Shown here piece by piece: positions 47,785 through 58,130 of a stretch of DNA of 64,000 nt (positions within the stretch are counted from its first letter, which is position 1; every line of letters begins with the position of its first letter). The position numbers and the translations under genes are program-made. Under the pieces are notes generated by a model that saw nothing but the letters and a program-made list of their open reading frames with translations, did not search any database and was not told where the DNA came from. Source of the stretch: RYN-230 sp963829725 (GTDB lineage Bacteria; Actinomycetota; Actinomycetes; Streptosporangiales; Streptosporangiaceae); the NCBI GenBank assembly GCA_963829725.1, contig CAWHJW010000014.1:1-64000 (forward strand), written 5' to 3'.

Positions 47785-48609
47785 ATGACGGCCGAATCGC
47801 TTCGCCAGGCGCTGGGCAGGTACCGGCCGCGCCGTGTCGCGTACCGGGGGGCCGTCCGGGGGAGGCTGTACGCCGAACGCTGGGGTTTGGCTGTCCGCTA
47901 CCGCACGGGGGGCAGGGATACCCCGGCCCGGCGAGGGCGGATTCTTACTTATCACTCGGTCGGAACGCCGCGATGGGGCCTCAACGATGTCAGCCCTCGT
48001 GACTTCGAGCGCCACCTGCAGATCGCCGTGGATGATGGCTGGAGCTTTGCTACCCCGGCCGAGGTGATCGCCGATCCGGGCAAGCGGCAGCTCGCGCTGA
48101 CCTTTGACGATGGGACGGCCAGCGTGCTGGTCAATGCCCTGCCCGTCCTGCGCCATCATGGCATTCCCGCCACGGCATTCGTGGTCACTGGATGGGCCAG
48201 CGGGGAAATCCCGGACAGCTTCCGGCGATTCGTGCTGGACTGGCGCGGGGTGGGTGCCCTGCAGGCAGGCGGGATGACCGTGGCCAGCCACTCGGTCACC
48301 CATCCCAACTTCGCCCGGCTCGAGCCGGGCGAGGTGCGCCGGGAACTTGAGATCTCCCGCGAGGAGTTGCGCCGGGCGCTGGGGATCGAGACCGACGAGT
48401 TCGCTATCCCGTTGGGCCAGTCCGGTAACTGGACCCAGGCGGCGGCCCTCGCGGCGGCCGAGGCTGGTTACACGAAGGTGTACGCGCAATGCGTCAATAC
48501 CCGCCCCGAGGGAACCATCGCGCGGAACTTCATCAGCAGAATCGACCGTCCCATGCTGTTCCGCGCGGCACTGGCCGGGGCCTACGACGACTGGGAAGAG
48601 TGGTACTAG
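47785..48609 (+). CDS. NodB-type polysaccharide deacetylase
   Basis: 274 residues. The catalytic block LALTFDDGTASVL supplies the Asp-Asp of motif 1, and ASHSVTHPNFARL supplies the two His of motif 2 (HxxxH). ILTYHSVG near residue 54 is the usual N-terminal strand. No signal peptide is evident; the N-terminus is basic (RYRPRRVAYRGAVRGRLYAER). Such enzymes remove N-acetyl groups from surface glycans or lipid-linked intermediates. With the two GT2 genes it points to a polysaccharide locus. It is intact. Confidence 0.85.
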   Translation: MTAESLRQALGRYRPRRVAYRGAVRGRLYAERWGLAVRYRTGGRDTPARRGRILTYHSVGTPRWGLNDVSPRDFERHLQIAVDDGWSFATPAEVIADPGKRQLALTFDDGTASVLVNALPVLRHHGIPATAFVVTGWASGEIPDSFRRFVLDWRGVGALQAGGMTVASHSVTHPNFARLEPGEVRRELEISREELRRALGIETDEFAIPLGQSGNWTQAAALAAAEAGYTKVYAQCVNTRPEGTIARNFISRIDRPMLFRAALAGAYDDWEEWY

Positions 48610-48763
48610 CTTGTGCCTGGGCTTGAATCCGTTGCCAGCCCGGAACTTGTGTCAGACGACCGCGGACGTAACCGGCTGCTGTCCCGGCGGCCGCGGACGA
48701 GGTTGTCCAGCACGATGATCTGATCCGTGTCTGCCCCCACGATCGCGCATGTCAGCGGGTGAG

Positions 48764-49804
48764 TCAGATGCCGTGCCGTCTCCAATGGTGCCGCCACCGC
48801 CTATCCCTCAGGTCGCGCACCACTGCGGACCAGATCAATGGCTGGAGGTACGGCATGATGGTAGGCCCGATCCGGCGGCGCCGCTGCAGGCTGCGGTAGG
48901 TGCTCAGGCTGGCCGCATCGGGCCAGCAGTCGAACGCGAACGCCTCTAGGTCCGCCACCGGCACCGTGTCCGTCCGCCGACGGTCATACGCCCGGGTGGC
49001 AGTCCATAGGGCCTCAAACGCCAGCTTACGGTGAACGATCTCCGAAAGCCCGGCCGAGTTGGGCAGCACGTCACCGTAGCGCTTCAGAACGCCCTCATAA
49101 GCAGCCCTCCGGCCCTTGGCCGCCACAAGGCCGTTGCTGAATTCCCCCGACATGTTGCTGGCATGCCTGCGGTAGTACGCCTGGTCGGCGTCGATGAATC
49201 CCACATCGGCGCAGGCGGCCAGCCGCATCCACATCTCGAGATCCGAGGTGTGGTACAGGTCGGGGTTGTAGCCGCCCACCTGATGCTGGAGCGACGTCCG
49301 GACCACAACCTCCGGTGAGAAAATGCATCCATGCGCTTCCCTGAAGCGCCGCTCGAGCCACCAGTAGCCCGGCCAGATTGTCTGACCGCGGGATTGCGTC
49401 CGGGCGCGCGGCAGCTCCGCGCCGTCGCGGAACTCCACGATATGACCGTAAACGAAGCCTACCTCGGGGTGGGCGTCCATGAGGTCAGCGGACCGGCGCA
49501 GCGCCCTCGGGGCGAGCTTGTCGTCCGCGGAGATCAGCACGCAGTAGTCCCCGTCCGCCCAGTCGAGCAGGCCCTCGTTGAATGTTGCGATGTGACCCCG
49601 GTTGACGGGATGAACCCGTACCTCGACCCGGTCATCACTGGCTGCCAGTTTGCGTGCGATCTTTGCGCTGTCGTCCTGGGAGGCGTCATCGATGATCAGG
49701 ACATGGACATCGGTGTCAGGCTGGTCGTCAAGGGCGCCAGCCAGGGCGTCACTGAGGTATCTGCCGTAGTTGTAACACGGGACCACAACATCGATCCGGC
49801 TCAT
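48764..49804 (-). CDS. GT2-family glycosyltransferase
   Basis: 346 residues starting MSRIDVVVPCYNYGRYLSDAL. Motifs: VLIIDDASQDDSAKIARKL, NRGHIATFNEGLLDWADGDYCVLISADDKLAPRAL with the metal-binding SADD, and GGYNPDLYHTSDLEMWMRLA. It is divergent from the GT2 at 46310 and on the opposite strand. The stop/start overlap (ATGA) with the oxidoreductase relic at 49801 shows the two were once one operon, probably making or adding an unusual sugar. Confidence 0.9.
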   Translation of the reverse strand: MSRIDVVVPCYNYGRYLSDALAGALDDQPDTDVHVLIIDDASQDDSAKIARKLAASDDRVEVRVHPVNRGHIATFNEGLLDWADGDYCVLISADDKLAPRALRRSADLMDAHPEVGFVYGHIVEFRDGAELPRARTQSRGQTIWPGYWWLERRFREAHGCIFSPEVVVRTSLQHQVGGYNPDLYHTSDLEMWMRLAACADVGFIDADQAYYRRHASNMSGEFSNGLVAAKGRRAAYEGVLKRYGDVLPNSAGLSEIVHRKLAFEALWTATRAYDRRRTDTVPVADLEAFAFDCWPDAASLSTYRSLQRRRRIGPTIMPYLQPLIWSAVVRDLRDRRWRHHWRRHGI

Positions 49805-50250
49805 GCCCCGCCTCCCTGCCCAGCTAGCTCGCGGGCCGACGACGCGGAGTGGCCAGGCTGGATTCCCCGCAGTGGTACCGGGGCCCCATGCAGCCCAACG
49901 CTGCGCGACGCCGCCTCGAGGGTGTCAAGGACTCTGAGGCCGGGGCGGCTGTCGGTGAGCGACGGCCGGCCAGTGCGAATGCAGTCCGCAAACTCCTCGA
50001 CAACACCGGCCAGGCCTCGCGCTCCGAAAGCGCCGGAGGCACCAGGTTGACACCCCGGTCGAACAAGGTCACCGCTGTAACGGATTGAGGTCATCCCAAA
50101 GCAGGGCCCGTTCCGACCCGCCGATCATGGTAGTGCGGACCTTGGCCGGGGAGAGCCTCAGCCAGGAACTGCGCGTGACAACTCTCAGCCAGCACGCTGA
50201 GGATTTTGGCTGGGTCATCAGGATCGTGATCATCAACCGGATGCGCAGTC
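49801..50250 (-). pseudogene. Gfo/Idh/MocA-type sugar oxidoreductase, C-terminal relic
   Basis: VRTTMIGGSERALLWDDLNP, then LFDRGVNLVPPA, then GLAGVVEEFADCIRTGRPSLTDSRPGLRVLDTLEAASRSV reproduce the C-terminal half of nucleotide-sugar or inositol dehydrogenases in three frames. The NAD-binding N-terminal Rossmann domain is missing. It overlaps the start of the GT2 gene by four bases. It was probably part of a sugar-modification pathway of this locus. Confidence 0.75.
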
Positions 50251-51043
50251 ACAGCCCACTCCGTTCGGCGCCCTTGCAGAGGACTGCTGCCCACGGTAGA
50301 CCGCAAGCCAGCAGCCTGCGAACAATATCCCCGGCCTGCCCACCACTACTCTGTCCCGGCCGCGCACCGCTCACAGCACCCACCTGACAGAATTGCGCTC
50401 CCACCCGCGCTCCTCACAGCAGTGCCCACTCGGCGGTTGACCAGCCCAAAGAACGCCCGCCCGAGGGCAGGGTAGGACTCAGCCGCCCAGATGTCTGCCC
50501 AATGCGGTAGGCGCGTCCCGGCTCACAGGTAAGGGCTCTCCCGCACCTCGATCGACGTAATCGGACAGGTCATCGTCTCATCCCCCGTGTCCTTGATCAC
50601 ATTTACGCACTCGCGCGACTGCTCCGGCTCTGGGGGGCTCTTGGGCGGTGCCACCCCTACAGTCCCGCCGCGCCGCGCAGATCAAGATGTTCTGTGACGT
50701 TGGAATGCTTTCAGGGGTGAGATTTATGGTCGGCAATACCCGGGAGTAGAGCCGATCCCGTGCCCAGGTACGGGATCGGGGGCGGGCAGTGAACCTATCG
50801 GTGACAGCGCGATGAGGTGGCTTGGCTGAAGGGTCGCCTGCAGCGCGTCGATCAGTCCCCAGGGATCCAGGCCGGCTGCTGCCCTTTCATGCTGCGCCGC
50901 TCGGTGGGGCCGGTCACGCTCCCAGTGGGTGTATGACCAGCCAGAACCTCCCGGAGCTCTACCGCGGCGCTTCCCGGGAAATAGGTATTCCCGATCCGGG
51001 CTGGCGAGCATGGTTAGGACGCGGGTCGGGCAGCATTGTATGG
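50251..51043. other. Gap with a perfect 10-bp hairpin
   Basis: About 790 bases with no supported gene. CCGATCCCGT (50752-50761) pairs perfectly with ACGGGATCGG (50770-50779) around an 8-base loop. It could be a terminator, without a T run, or an operator upstream of the LuxR gene. Confidence 0.5.
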
Positions 51044-53839
51044 ATGGGCGATGCTGCTGGGATGTTTGTGGGGCGTGTACGGGAACGCGGTGCCGTGGAC
51101 GCTACGGTGCGTGCCGCTCGTGACGGTTCCGGTGGGGTGCTGCTGGTCGCGGGGGAGCCGGGTGCTGGCAAGACGCGGCTTGCCGAGTGGGCGGCGGGTG
51201 TGGCGGTGGCGGCCGGTATGCGCCGGGGGTGGGGCTGGGCCAGCGAGGATGAGGGGAGCCCGCCTTACTGGCCGTTCCGGCAGGCGCTGCGCGGCGTTGA
51301 GGGCATCGGGCCGGTGGTGTTCGACGTGGTGCTGCTGGACTGGCGCGCGGAAACAGTGGCCCAGGAGCGGTTCCGGCTGTTCGAGGTGGTCGCGGACGTG
51401 CTGCGGGCGGCTGCGGAGCCGGCCGGTCTGCTGCTGGTGCTTGATGACATGCAGTGGGCTGATCCGGCGTCTTTCGGGCTGCTCGTCCACCTCGCGCGCG
51501 GGCTGGCCGATTCGCGCCTGCTGGTTGTGGTCAACTACCGGGATACCGAGACATCCGCTAGTCAGCCGCTGCTGAACGCGCTCGCCGCGTTGACGCGCGA
51601 GGCAACGGTGACTCGCCTGCACCTCGATGGGCTGAGCGAGCCGGAGGTGGGGGAGCAGCTCAGCCAGGTGACCGGCTGGGTAGTGCCGGGATCGGTGGCG
51701 GCCGCGGTGTGTGCCCGTACCCGCGGCAACCCGTTTTTCGTCCGCGAGCTGGGCCGGGTGCTGGCCGAATCCTCCGACGGCGCGCTTCCTGACGGTGTAC
51801 GCGACGCGGTGCGTGGCCGGCTCGCCCGCCTGACGCCGGCGTGCCGGTCGCTGGTCGCCTCGGCCGCCGTGCTCGGCTCGCAGCTCGACCCTGCGGCGCT
51901 CGCCGGGGCGACTGGCCGCGATCTTGATGTGGTGCTCGCCGCGGTCGATGAGGCGAGCACGGCCGGGATCATCGGACCGGACCGTCGGTTCGCCCACGAC
52001 CTCGTGCGTGAGGCGGCCCGCATCGATGTGCCGACCGCCACGCGTCTCGCGCTCCACCACGCGATGGCAGAGCACCTGGCCGGCCGTGCAGACGCGGACC
52101 GGCGGGTCGCGGAGATCGCTCATCACCGGCTCGAGGCACTGCCAGCGGGTGATCCGGTTGCGGCGGTCGGCGCGGCTCGCCGGGCGTCGGCCGAGGCGAT
52201 GGCGCACCTTGCGTGGGAGGAGGCCGACATCCTGCTGCGTCGCGCGCTCGACGGTGCCGACGCGCCGCCGGAGGTGCGGTGCGAGCTGCTCATCGCACGG
52301 GCCGAGGCGCAGCTGCGCGGCTACGACATCGAAGGCTCGCGCATGTCCGTGCTGGCGGCCGCCGAGATCGGCCGGGCCCGCAGTGACGCGGCGACGATCG
52401 CGCACGCGGTGCTGACCATGGAAGGCGCCACCGACTTCGTGTGGAACGACACCGGGCGCGGTCTGTGCGAGCAGGCACTCGGCGGGATCCCGGCCGGCGA
52501 CAGCGCGGTGCGGGCCAGGCTGCTGGCGATGCTCGTGGTCGCGGACACGTGGGGGTCGCTCGCTGGGGCGAAGCCGCGCGCCGCCGAGGCGCTCGCGATG
52601 GCCGAACGCGTGGGCGAGCGCCGGGCCATCATCGAGGCGCTGCGGGCCAGCCATATCGCACACAGCGGACCGGACGGTGCCCGCAACCGGCTCGCCTTCG
52701 GCGACCGGCTGCTGATTATCGGCGCGGACGGCGACGACGACGCCCGCCTGTGGGGGCACCTGTGGCGGTTCGACGCGCTCGCCCAGCTCGGCGACGTCGA
52801 CGGGGCGGAGGCGGAGGCCGGGGACATCGACGCGGTGGCGGCCCGGCTGCGGTCGCCGCTCGCGCGCTGGCATGCGCTGCGGTGCCGCGGCACGATCGCC
52901 GCGGCACGCGGCCGGTTCACCGATGCGCTCGCCTGCGGGCGGCAGGCGGAAACGATCGCGCGGCGCGCTGGACACGACGGAACGCTGATGCCCTCGCTCG
53001 GCTTCCTGGCCGCAGTACACGCGGACCTCGGCGACGCCAGGCCAGCCAATCCGCAGCTGCCTACGCGCTACCGCGGCGTGGCAAGCGTGTCCATGCGTGC
53101 TATCGAGGCCCGGTCGTCGCTCAGGTTCGGGGACCGTGACGGGGCGGAGCGGATCTACCGTACCCTGCCGCCACCGACCGACATCCCCCCATTCCTACTG
53201 CTGACGACGCTTGCCGCGATGGCGGAGCTGGCCACCGAGTTCGGCGATAGGGCGGCCGCTGCCCAGGTATGTGAACTGCTCGCCCCGTATGCGGACCTGT
53301 TCGTCTGCGGCGGAGCGGGCGCCATCCTCATCGAGGGCTCGGCCAGGTGCGCGCTCGGCATCGCCGCTGCCACCGTCGGCCGCCTCGACGACGCGATCCG
53401 CCACCTGCGCACCGCGGTCGAGGTGAACGAGCGTGCCGGCCTGCCCGGCTGCGCCGCCATCGCCAGGCTGCAGCTGGCCCGGGCCCTGAACCGCCTGCGG
53501 CGGCCGGGCGGCCGTGACGAGGCAGCCGCGCTGGCCACCTCGGCCGCCGCGGCCGCCGGTGATCTTGGCATGGTGCCGCTGCGCGCGGCGGCCGACAGGT
53601 TCCTCGCCGCGCTCGCCGGCCGCGGCGACGGCGGGCTGAGCCAGCGGGAGGCCCAAGTCGCCGGGTATGTCGCGCAAGGGCTCACGAACCGGCAGATCGC
53701 TGCGGCCGAGCACATCAGCGAGCGGACCGTGGAGACCCACATCCGCCACATCTTCACCAAGCTCGGCTTCGCCACCCGGGCGCAGCTCGCCGCGTGGCAG
53801 GCCACCGGCGGCGCACAGGTCCGTACTCCCGGTCAGTAG
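51044..53839 (+). CDS. MalT-like LuxR-family regulator with AAA/STAND ATPase domain
   Basis: About 931 residues. The start is taken at ATG 51044 (MGDAAGMFVGRVRERG); ATG 51062 (MFVGR), where family members usually begin, is an alternative, and longer in-frame starts lack support. Walker A is AGEPGAGKTRLAEW, Walker B is LLLVLDDMQWADP, and sensor-like NPFFVRELGRVL follows. The middle (residues about 350-830) is an Ala-rich TPR-like superhelix. The C-terminal LuxR HTH is LSQREAQVAGYVAQGLTNRQ...HISERTVETHIRHIFTKLG. The gene is intact and lies 43 bases upstream of the amidohydrolase operon, its likely target (inference). Confidence 0.9.
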   Translation: MGDAAGMFVGRVRERGAVDATVRAARDGSGGVLLVAGEPGAGKTRLAEWAAGVAVAAGMRRGWGWASEDEGSPPYWPFRQALRGVEGIGPVVFDVVLLDWRAETVAQERFRLFEVVADVLRAAAEPAGLLLVLDDMQWADPASFGLLVHLARGLADSRLLVVVNYRDTETSASQPLLNALAALTREATVTRLHLDGLSEPEVGEQLSQVTGWVVPGSVAAAVCARTRGNPFFVRELGRVLAESSDGALPDGVRDAVRGRLARLTPACRSLVASAAVLGSQLDPAALAGATGRDLDVVLAAVDEASTAGIIGPDRRFAHDLVREAARIDVPTATRLALHHAMAEHLAGRADADRRVAEIAHHRLEALPAGDPVAAVGAARRASAEAMAHLAWEEADILLRRALDGADAPPEVRCELLIARAEAQLRGYDIEGSRMSVLAAAEIGRARSDAATIAHAVLTMEGATDFVWNDTGRGLCEQALGGIPAGDSAVRARLLAMLVVADTWGSLAGAKPRAAEALAMAERVGERRAIIEALRASHIAHSGPDGARNRLAFGDRLLIIGADGDDDARLWGHLWRFDALAQLGDVDGAEAEAGDIDAVAARLRSPLARWHALRCRGTIAAARGRFTDALACGRQAETIARRAGHDGTLMPSLGFLAAVHADLGDARPANPQLPTRYRGVASVSMRAIEARSSLRFGDRDGAERIYRTLPPPTDIPPFLLLTTLAAMAELATEFGDRAAAAQVCELLAPYADLFVCGGAGAILIEGSARCALGIAAATVGRLDDAIRHLRTAVEVNERAGLPGCAAIARLQLARALNRLRRPGGRDEAAALATSAAAAAGDLGMVPLRAAADRFLAALAGRGDGGLSQREAQVAGYVAQGLTNRQIAAAEHISERTVETHIRHIFTKLGFATRAQLAAWQATGGAQVRTPGQ

Positions 53840-53882
53840 AACCACCGATGGCAGCTGCGCCGATCACGCGCACGCTACCGGC

Positions 53883-55100
53883 ATGACCACATTCGCCACG
53901 CCCCTGCGGGCACGGCCGACACTCACCGCGCTGCGTGCCGCCCACATGTTCGACGGCACCGGCGCGCTGCCCGACCCGACCGTGATCATCGGCGGCGCGG
54001 TCATCCTCGCGGCCGGCCGCGGCCTTCCCGTACCGGACGGCGCGCACGTGATCGACATGCCCGGCGCGACGATCCTGCCCGGGCTGGTGGACGGGCACGT
54101 GCACCTTATGTTCGACGCCTCCGACGACCCGGTCGGCCAGCTCGCCGCGCGCGACGACGCGGCCGCGTTCGCCGCAGCGGCCGGTGCCGCGCGCTGCGCC
54201 GCCCTGGGTGGCGTCACGACCGTACGCGACCTCGGCGACCGGGGCTTCCTGGTGCTTGGGCTGCGTGACGCAGCCCGCACCGACACCACGCTGCCGCATA
54301 TCCTGGCGGCCGGGCCGCCGATCACCACCCCGGGCGGCCACTGCCACTTCCTGGGCGCATCAGCCGCCGGCGCAGACGGCATCCGCGACGCGATCCGCGA
54401 ACGCGCTGACCGGGGCGCCGACGTCATCAAGATCATGGCGAGCGGGGGCAACATGACCCCCGGCTCCCGCCCCGAGCTGGCCCAGTACACGCGCGGCGAG
54501 CTGCGCGCCGCGGTCACCGAGGCACACCGCCATGGCCTGGCCATCACCGCGCACGCGCACGGCAGGTCCGCGATCACCGACGCGGTAGCCGCCGGGATGG
54601 ACGGCCTGGAACACGTGTCGTTCATGACCGCCGACGGTGTCGATGAGATCCCCGGTGAACTGCTGGCCACGCTCGGCCAGGGCCAGCTTGTGCTCTCCCT
54701 GACGTTCGGCATCGCACCGGCACCCGGAGCCGGGCCACCCCCCGGGGTGCTAGCCCGGATGCCCGCGCTCATCGCGAACGCCCAGCGGATGTACCACGCG
54801 GGCGCCCGAATCATCGTCGGCTCCGACGCCGGCCTCGGGCCGGCCAAGCCACCGGACGCGGTGCGCTACGCGTTCGGGCAGCTGCAGCAGATCGGGATGT
54901 CACCAGCCGAGGCGCTGCACGCGTGCACGGCGCGCGCCGCGTCCGCGCTCGGCCTGGGTGACCGCAAGGGCCGCATCGCACCCGGATACGACGCGGACAT
55001 CCTGGTCGTCAACGGCAACCCCCTGACCGACCCGGCCGCTATCCACCGGATCCGTGCCGTCTACCTGCGAGTCGCCGCATTGCCGGACGGCAGGCCGTGA
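53883..55100 (+). CDS. Metal-dependent amidohydrolase (imidazolonepropionase/Xaa-Pro dipeptidase-like)
   Basis: 405 residues. The TIM-barrel metal ligands are all visible: HxH in VDGHVHLMFD, bridging Lys in DVIKIMASGGNMTPGS, His in ITAHAHGRSA, His in DGLEHVSF and Asp in IVGSDAGLG. The C-terminal return to the beta sandwich is GRIAPGYDADILVVNGNPLTD. These enzymes hydrolyse cyclic amides, dipeptides or related C-N bonds; the substrate is open. It is intact and the first gene after the regulator. The next gene starts inside its stop codon (GTGA). Confidence 0.9.
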   Translation: MTTFATPLRARPTLTALRAAHMFDGTGALPDPTVIIGGAVILAAGRGLPVPDGAHVIDMPGATILPGLVDGHVHLMFDASDDPVGQLAARDDAAAFAAAAGAARCAALGGVTTVRDLGDRGFLVLGLRDAARTDTTLPHILAAGPPITTPGGHCHFLGASAAGADGIRDAIRERADRGADVIKIMASGGNMTPGSRPELAQYTRGELRAAVTEAHRHGLAITAHAHGRSAITDAVAAGMDGLEHVSFMTADGVDEIPGELLATLGQGQLVLSLTFGIAPAPGAGPPPGVLARMPALIANAQRMYHAGARIIVGSDAGLGPAKPPDAVRYAFGQLQQIGMSPAEALHACTARAASALGLGDRKGRIAPGYDADILVVNGNPLTDPAAIHRIRAVYLRVAALPDGRP

Positions 55101-55372
55101 CCGCCGGGACTCCGCCGGATGGCGGACACACCACGACACCCAGCAATGTTCAAAGGACCAGCGACGGCGGCGCTGGTGACCACGCGGTGCCTTGTATTGC
55201 CAGGTGTCCAGATCCGGAGTGCTCGGCGCCGGCCGAGGTCTACGCGGAGGTCGCACACGACAGCACCCACGGGCCGGTGCGGCATGCCCGAACCTTCTGC
55301 CTCAGCCGGCACTTCTACCAACTGCCCGTCGAATACATCCCGGGTATGCCGGCGGACAGGCGGCAACCGTGA
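55097..55372 (+). CDS. Small Cys-rich protein (91 aa), possible zinc binder
   Basis: The GTG start overlaps the amidohydrolase stop. CIARCPDPECSAPAEVYAEV followed by CLSRHFYQLPVEY provides Cys and His spaced like a zinc knuckle, a pattern I know from small uncharacterised actinobacterial proteins. Its end overlaps the next gene by three bases (GTGA), so the frame is held by coupling on both sides, which supports it being real. Confidence 0.6.
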   Translation: MTAGTPPDGGHTTTPSNVQRTSDGGAGDHAVPCIARCPDPECSAPAEVYAEVAHDSTHGPVRHARTFCLSRHFYQLPVEYIPGMPADRRQP

Positions 55373-56173
55373 TCCGTCATCTGCTACGCGCCGGCGCTGT
55401 CCAGGCCGCGCTGGCCTTGACGCTGGCGGCCGCGTCCGCCGCGTCCGCGTCCCCGCCGCCCCATCTGACGCCGCCGAAGAGCTACGGGCTGCCACCGGAG
55501 ACTTTCAGCACCGGATATGTCAACCTGTTCGCGGCGGCGCTCCGCCAGTTGCGGCCGCGCATCGCCACCGTAACTATTCCTGCCCGGGCGAGTCAACCAC
55601 GTCGTTCTTGCTGCCATGTATTTGGAAGACGTCCGGGCATACGCTGCACAACGACTACCCCGGTTCCCAGCTCGGCGCGGCGCTGGCGTTCCTGGCCGCT
55701 CACCGCGGCAAAGTCAGCCCGATCACGCTGTCGCTCAACGGCAACGGCATCAATGAGTTTCTGCAGACCTGCCCGCCAGGTGACCTTGCCTGCATCGCCG
55801 CTGGCGCGCCGGCGGCGATCGCCTCCTACCAGGCCTGGCTGACCTCGATCCTGCGGCACATGCGAGCTTGCGCGCGCGACGCGCAGATCGTCGTCGTCGG
55901 CGCCTACGACCCAACCTCGACGCCTTCGCCTTCGGCGAACCGCTGTTCACCCAGCTCAACCAGGCGCAGCAGGCGGCCGCCGCCACCGTGCGGGCCCGGT
56001 TCGCCGACCCCTTCCCCCTCTTCAACCCCCAAGGCGACCCTGCCGCAAAGACCACAGCGATCTGCACGCTCACCCTGCTGTGCAACCAAGCGGACGGTCA
56101 CCCCTCCGATGCCGGCTACCGGGCGCTCGCCGACGTCGTGTGGGCCGCATCAGGCTACGCGAGCTTCCAGTGA
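55369..56173 (+). pseudogene. Secreted SGNH/GDSL hydrolase, frameshifted
   Basis: The N-terminus VIRHLLRAGAVQAALALTLAAASAASAS is a signal peptide. A frameshift near 55570 and another near 55910 break the gene. The intervening frame has PGSQLGAALAFLAAHRGKVSPITLSLNGNGIN (block III, Asn), and the last frame ends with DGHPSDAGYRALADVVW, the block V Asp-x-x-His pair of SGNH hydrolases. The block I serine falls in the damaged region around 55590. It is probably a lipase or esterase of the same operon as the amidohydrolase, now inactive. Confidence 0.75.
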
Positions 56174-56267
56174 CAGCCCACGCCGGGCGCAGAACCGGCC
56201 AGCAACGCCGCCGCTGTGACCGGGCCGCCGCAGGCGGAGCCCCCCGGGACACCAAAGGAGAGTCACT

Positions 56268-56805
56268 GTGCCTGCCGCACGCCTGATCCTCGCCGGAGTG
56301 CGTGGATCACCCGGCAGCGCGCACGCGCTGCGCTACGCCGCCGATCTCGCCCGCCACCACGATGCCATCCTGGTCCCCCTGCTCACCTGGGTGCCGCCTG
56401 GCGGTGACCTGGACGAGCGCGGGCACCTCTCGCTGCAGCTGCGTGAACTGGGGGAAGAACGACGCCTGGCAGCGCCTGTGGACGGCGCTCGACACCGCAT
56501 TCGGCGGCTTCCCCCCGGTGCGCACCAGGCTGCTCGTGCTGCGCGGCAAACCAGGCCAGGTACTTGCCAGCGCCGTCCGCCAGGCTGGCGACCTGCTGGT
56601 CACCGGAACCGGGCCAAGGGGCCCGCTGCGATGGCTGACCGGCTGCCGGGTGAGCCGCTACTGCCTGCATCACGCCCAATGCCCGGTCCTGGCCATGCCG
56701 CCCCCCGCGCTAGCCCAAAAAGCCGGCCATGGCCTTCGCGGCTGGACGTTCCGTCACCGCAAGCTGGACCCAGACGAAGCCAGCATGCCCGCCAGCACCA
56801 GCTAG
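56268..56805 (+). pseudogene. Universal stress protein (UspA family), frameshifted
   Basis: GTG start with an AAAGGAG site. The N-terminal strand-helix is ARLILAGVRGSPGSAHALRYAADLARHH. The frame breaks near 56455. The second half contains the ATP-binding style loop DLLVTGTGPRGPLRWLTGCRVSRYCLHHAQCPVLAM, equivalent to the G-2x-G-9x-G(S/T) motif of UspA. A short tail follows. About 175 residues once rejoined, normal plus an extension. Confidence 0.75.
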
Positions 56806-57051
56806 CACCCGATGCTCATGGAGCCCGAAGTACGCGCCCACTGCCACGCAGACAGCCGTTAACCTGCCGCCCGCCTGGCCCGCGCCGAGTGGGGCCGATC
56901 GCGTGGCGGCCCGAGGACGCCAGAACTGCATGTTCGGAGCGGCTGGCGACTTCTCGGGCTGACTTGCTGGGGGCGCGCCTATCAGGCATTATGCTCTCCC
57001 GCCAAGGAGTGCCTTCGTGTTCGGTGGGTGCGTCCGATGGCGGGAGGGCCG

Positions 57052-57894
57052 ATGCCGAGCGGCGATGAGATCCGAGACGTTCAGCGAGCGACGTGGGCCG
57101 GGCTTTCTGCGGGCTGGGAGAAGTGGGACTCGGTCATCATGGATCAGCTGGGCCCGGTCGGCACAGCGATTATCGAGCGTCTCGACATCGCCGATGATCA
57201 GCAGCATCTCGACATCGCCGCGGGTACTGGTGAGCCGGGGCTGACCGTCGCCAGGCTCGCGCCGAGGGGACACGTCGTTCTGACCGACCTTGCGGATGAG
57301 ATGCTCGACATCGCGACGCGACGAGCGAACGCGCAAGGGATCACCAATTTTGAGACCAAGGTGTGCAGCGCCGACGACCTGCCATTCAGTGACGCGACAT
57401 TCGACAGTATCTCGGTACGGTTTGGATACATGTTCTTTCCCGACGTCGCTAAAGCGACTGCCGAGTTCGCGCGCGTGCTTAAGCCGGGCGGGCGCCTCTG
57501 CTCGTCGGTATGGGTCAAGCCCGAGGGAAACCCGTGGACGACGATCGCCATGCAGGCAATCGCGGCGGAGGCGGTGCTGGCGCCACCCGGCCCGGACGGG
57601 CCGAATATGTTCCGGTGCGCTGCCCCGGGATATGTCAGTGCCCTGTACGAGGCCGCGGGGCTGCGCGACGTTGCCGAGTGGAGCGTCGACGTCGAACTCG
57701 TGACGCGATCGCCCGCGCAGTATTGGGAGATGATCAGCGAGCACGTCTCGCTCGCAGTTGCGGCGCTTCAGCGGGTCGGCGAACCGGCGCGGGAGCGGAT
57801 CGCGAAAGCCGTCATCGCCAAGGTCAGCACCTACGAAGAAGACGGCAAGGTAAGGATTCCGGGCGTAGCCCGCTGCATCGTCGGCACGAGGTAG
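57052..57894 (+). CDS. Class I SAM-dependent methyltransferase
   Basis: 280 residues from ATG 57052, with GGGAGGG upstream. Motif I is LDIAAGTGEPGLTVA (GxGxPG). VVLTDLADEMLDIATRRA is motif Post-I with the acidic ribose-binding residue. FDSISVRFGYMFFPDVAKA is motif II, then LKPGGRLCSSVW is motif III. It resembles UbiE/arsenite-type methyltransferases in general shape (recalled resemblance). The substrate is unknown. It is intact with no obvious operon partner; the following 236 bases are empty. Confidence 0.85.
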   Translation: MPSGDEIRDVQRATWAGLSAGWEKWDSVIMDQLGPVGTAIIERLDIADDQQHLDIAAGTGEPGLTVARLAPRGHVVLTDLADEMLDIATRRANAQGITNFETKVCSADDLPFSDATFDSISVRFGYMFFPDVAKATAEFARVLKPGGRLCSSVWVKPEGNPWTTIAMQAIAAEAVLAPPGPDGPNMFRCAAPGYVSALYEAAGLRDVAEWSVDVELVTRSPAQYWEMISEHVSLAVAALQRVGEPARERIAKAVIAKVSTYEEDGKVRIPGVARCIVGTR

Positions 57895-58130
57895 GGACGC
57901 CCGAACTAGAGCGTCTGCGCACAGTTGCCGAGCCGCGGAGCTCATCTTGCCAGCCGGAAATAGTCGGCGTTCGGGGGCAGCGGCCGGACTGGGCGACGTG
58001 GTGGTGCGACGGGACAGTGGCGGTGACCTGGCGTGACTGCCGTGGTCGTCTTACCGTGGGATTCTCGTCGTTTGCTGGGGCCTCGGCTGGCCCAGCTTCG
58101 GGGTCTCAGCCCGAGCCCCGGAGGTGCATT

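Noticed and set aside
50752..50779. Intrinsic terminator
   Set aside because: The hairpin is perfect but no T run follows on either strand, so it was only noted within the gap.
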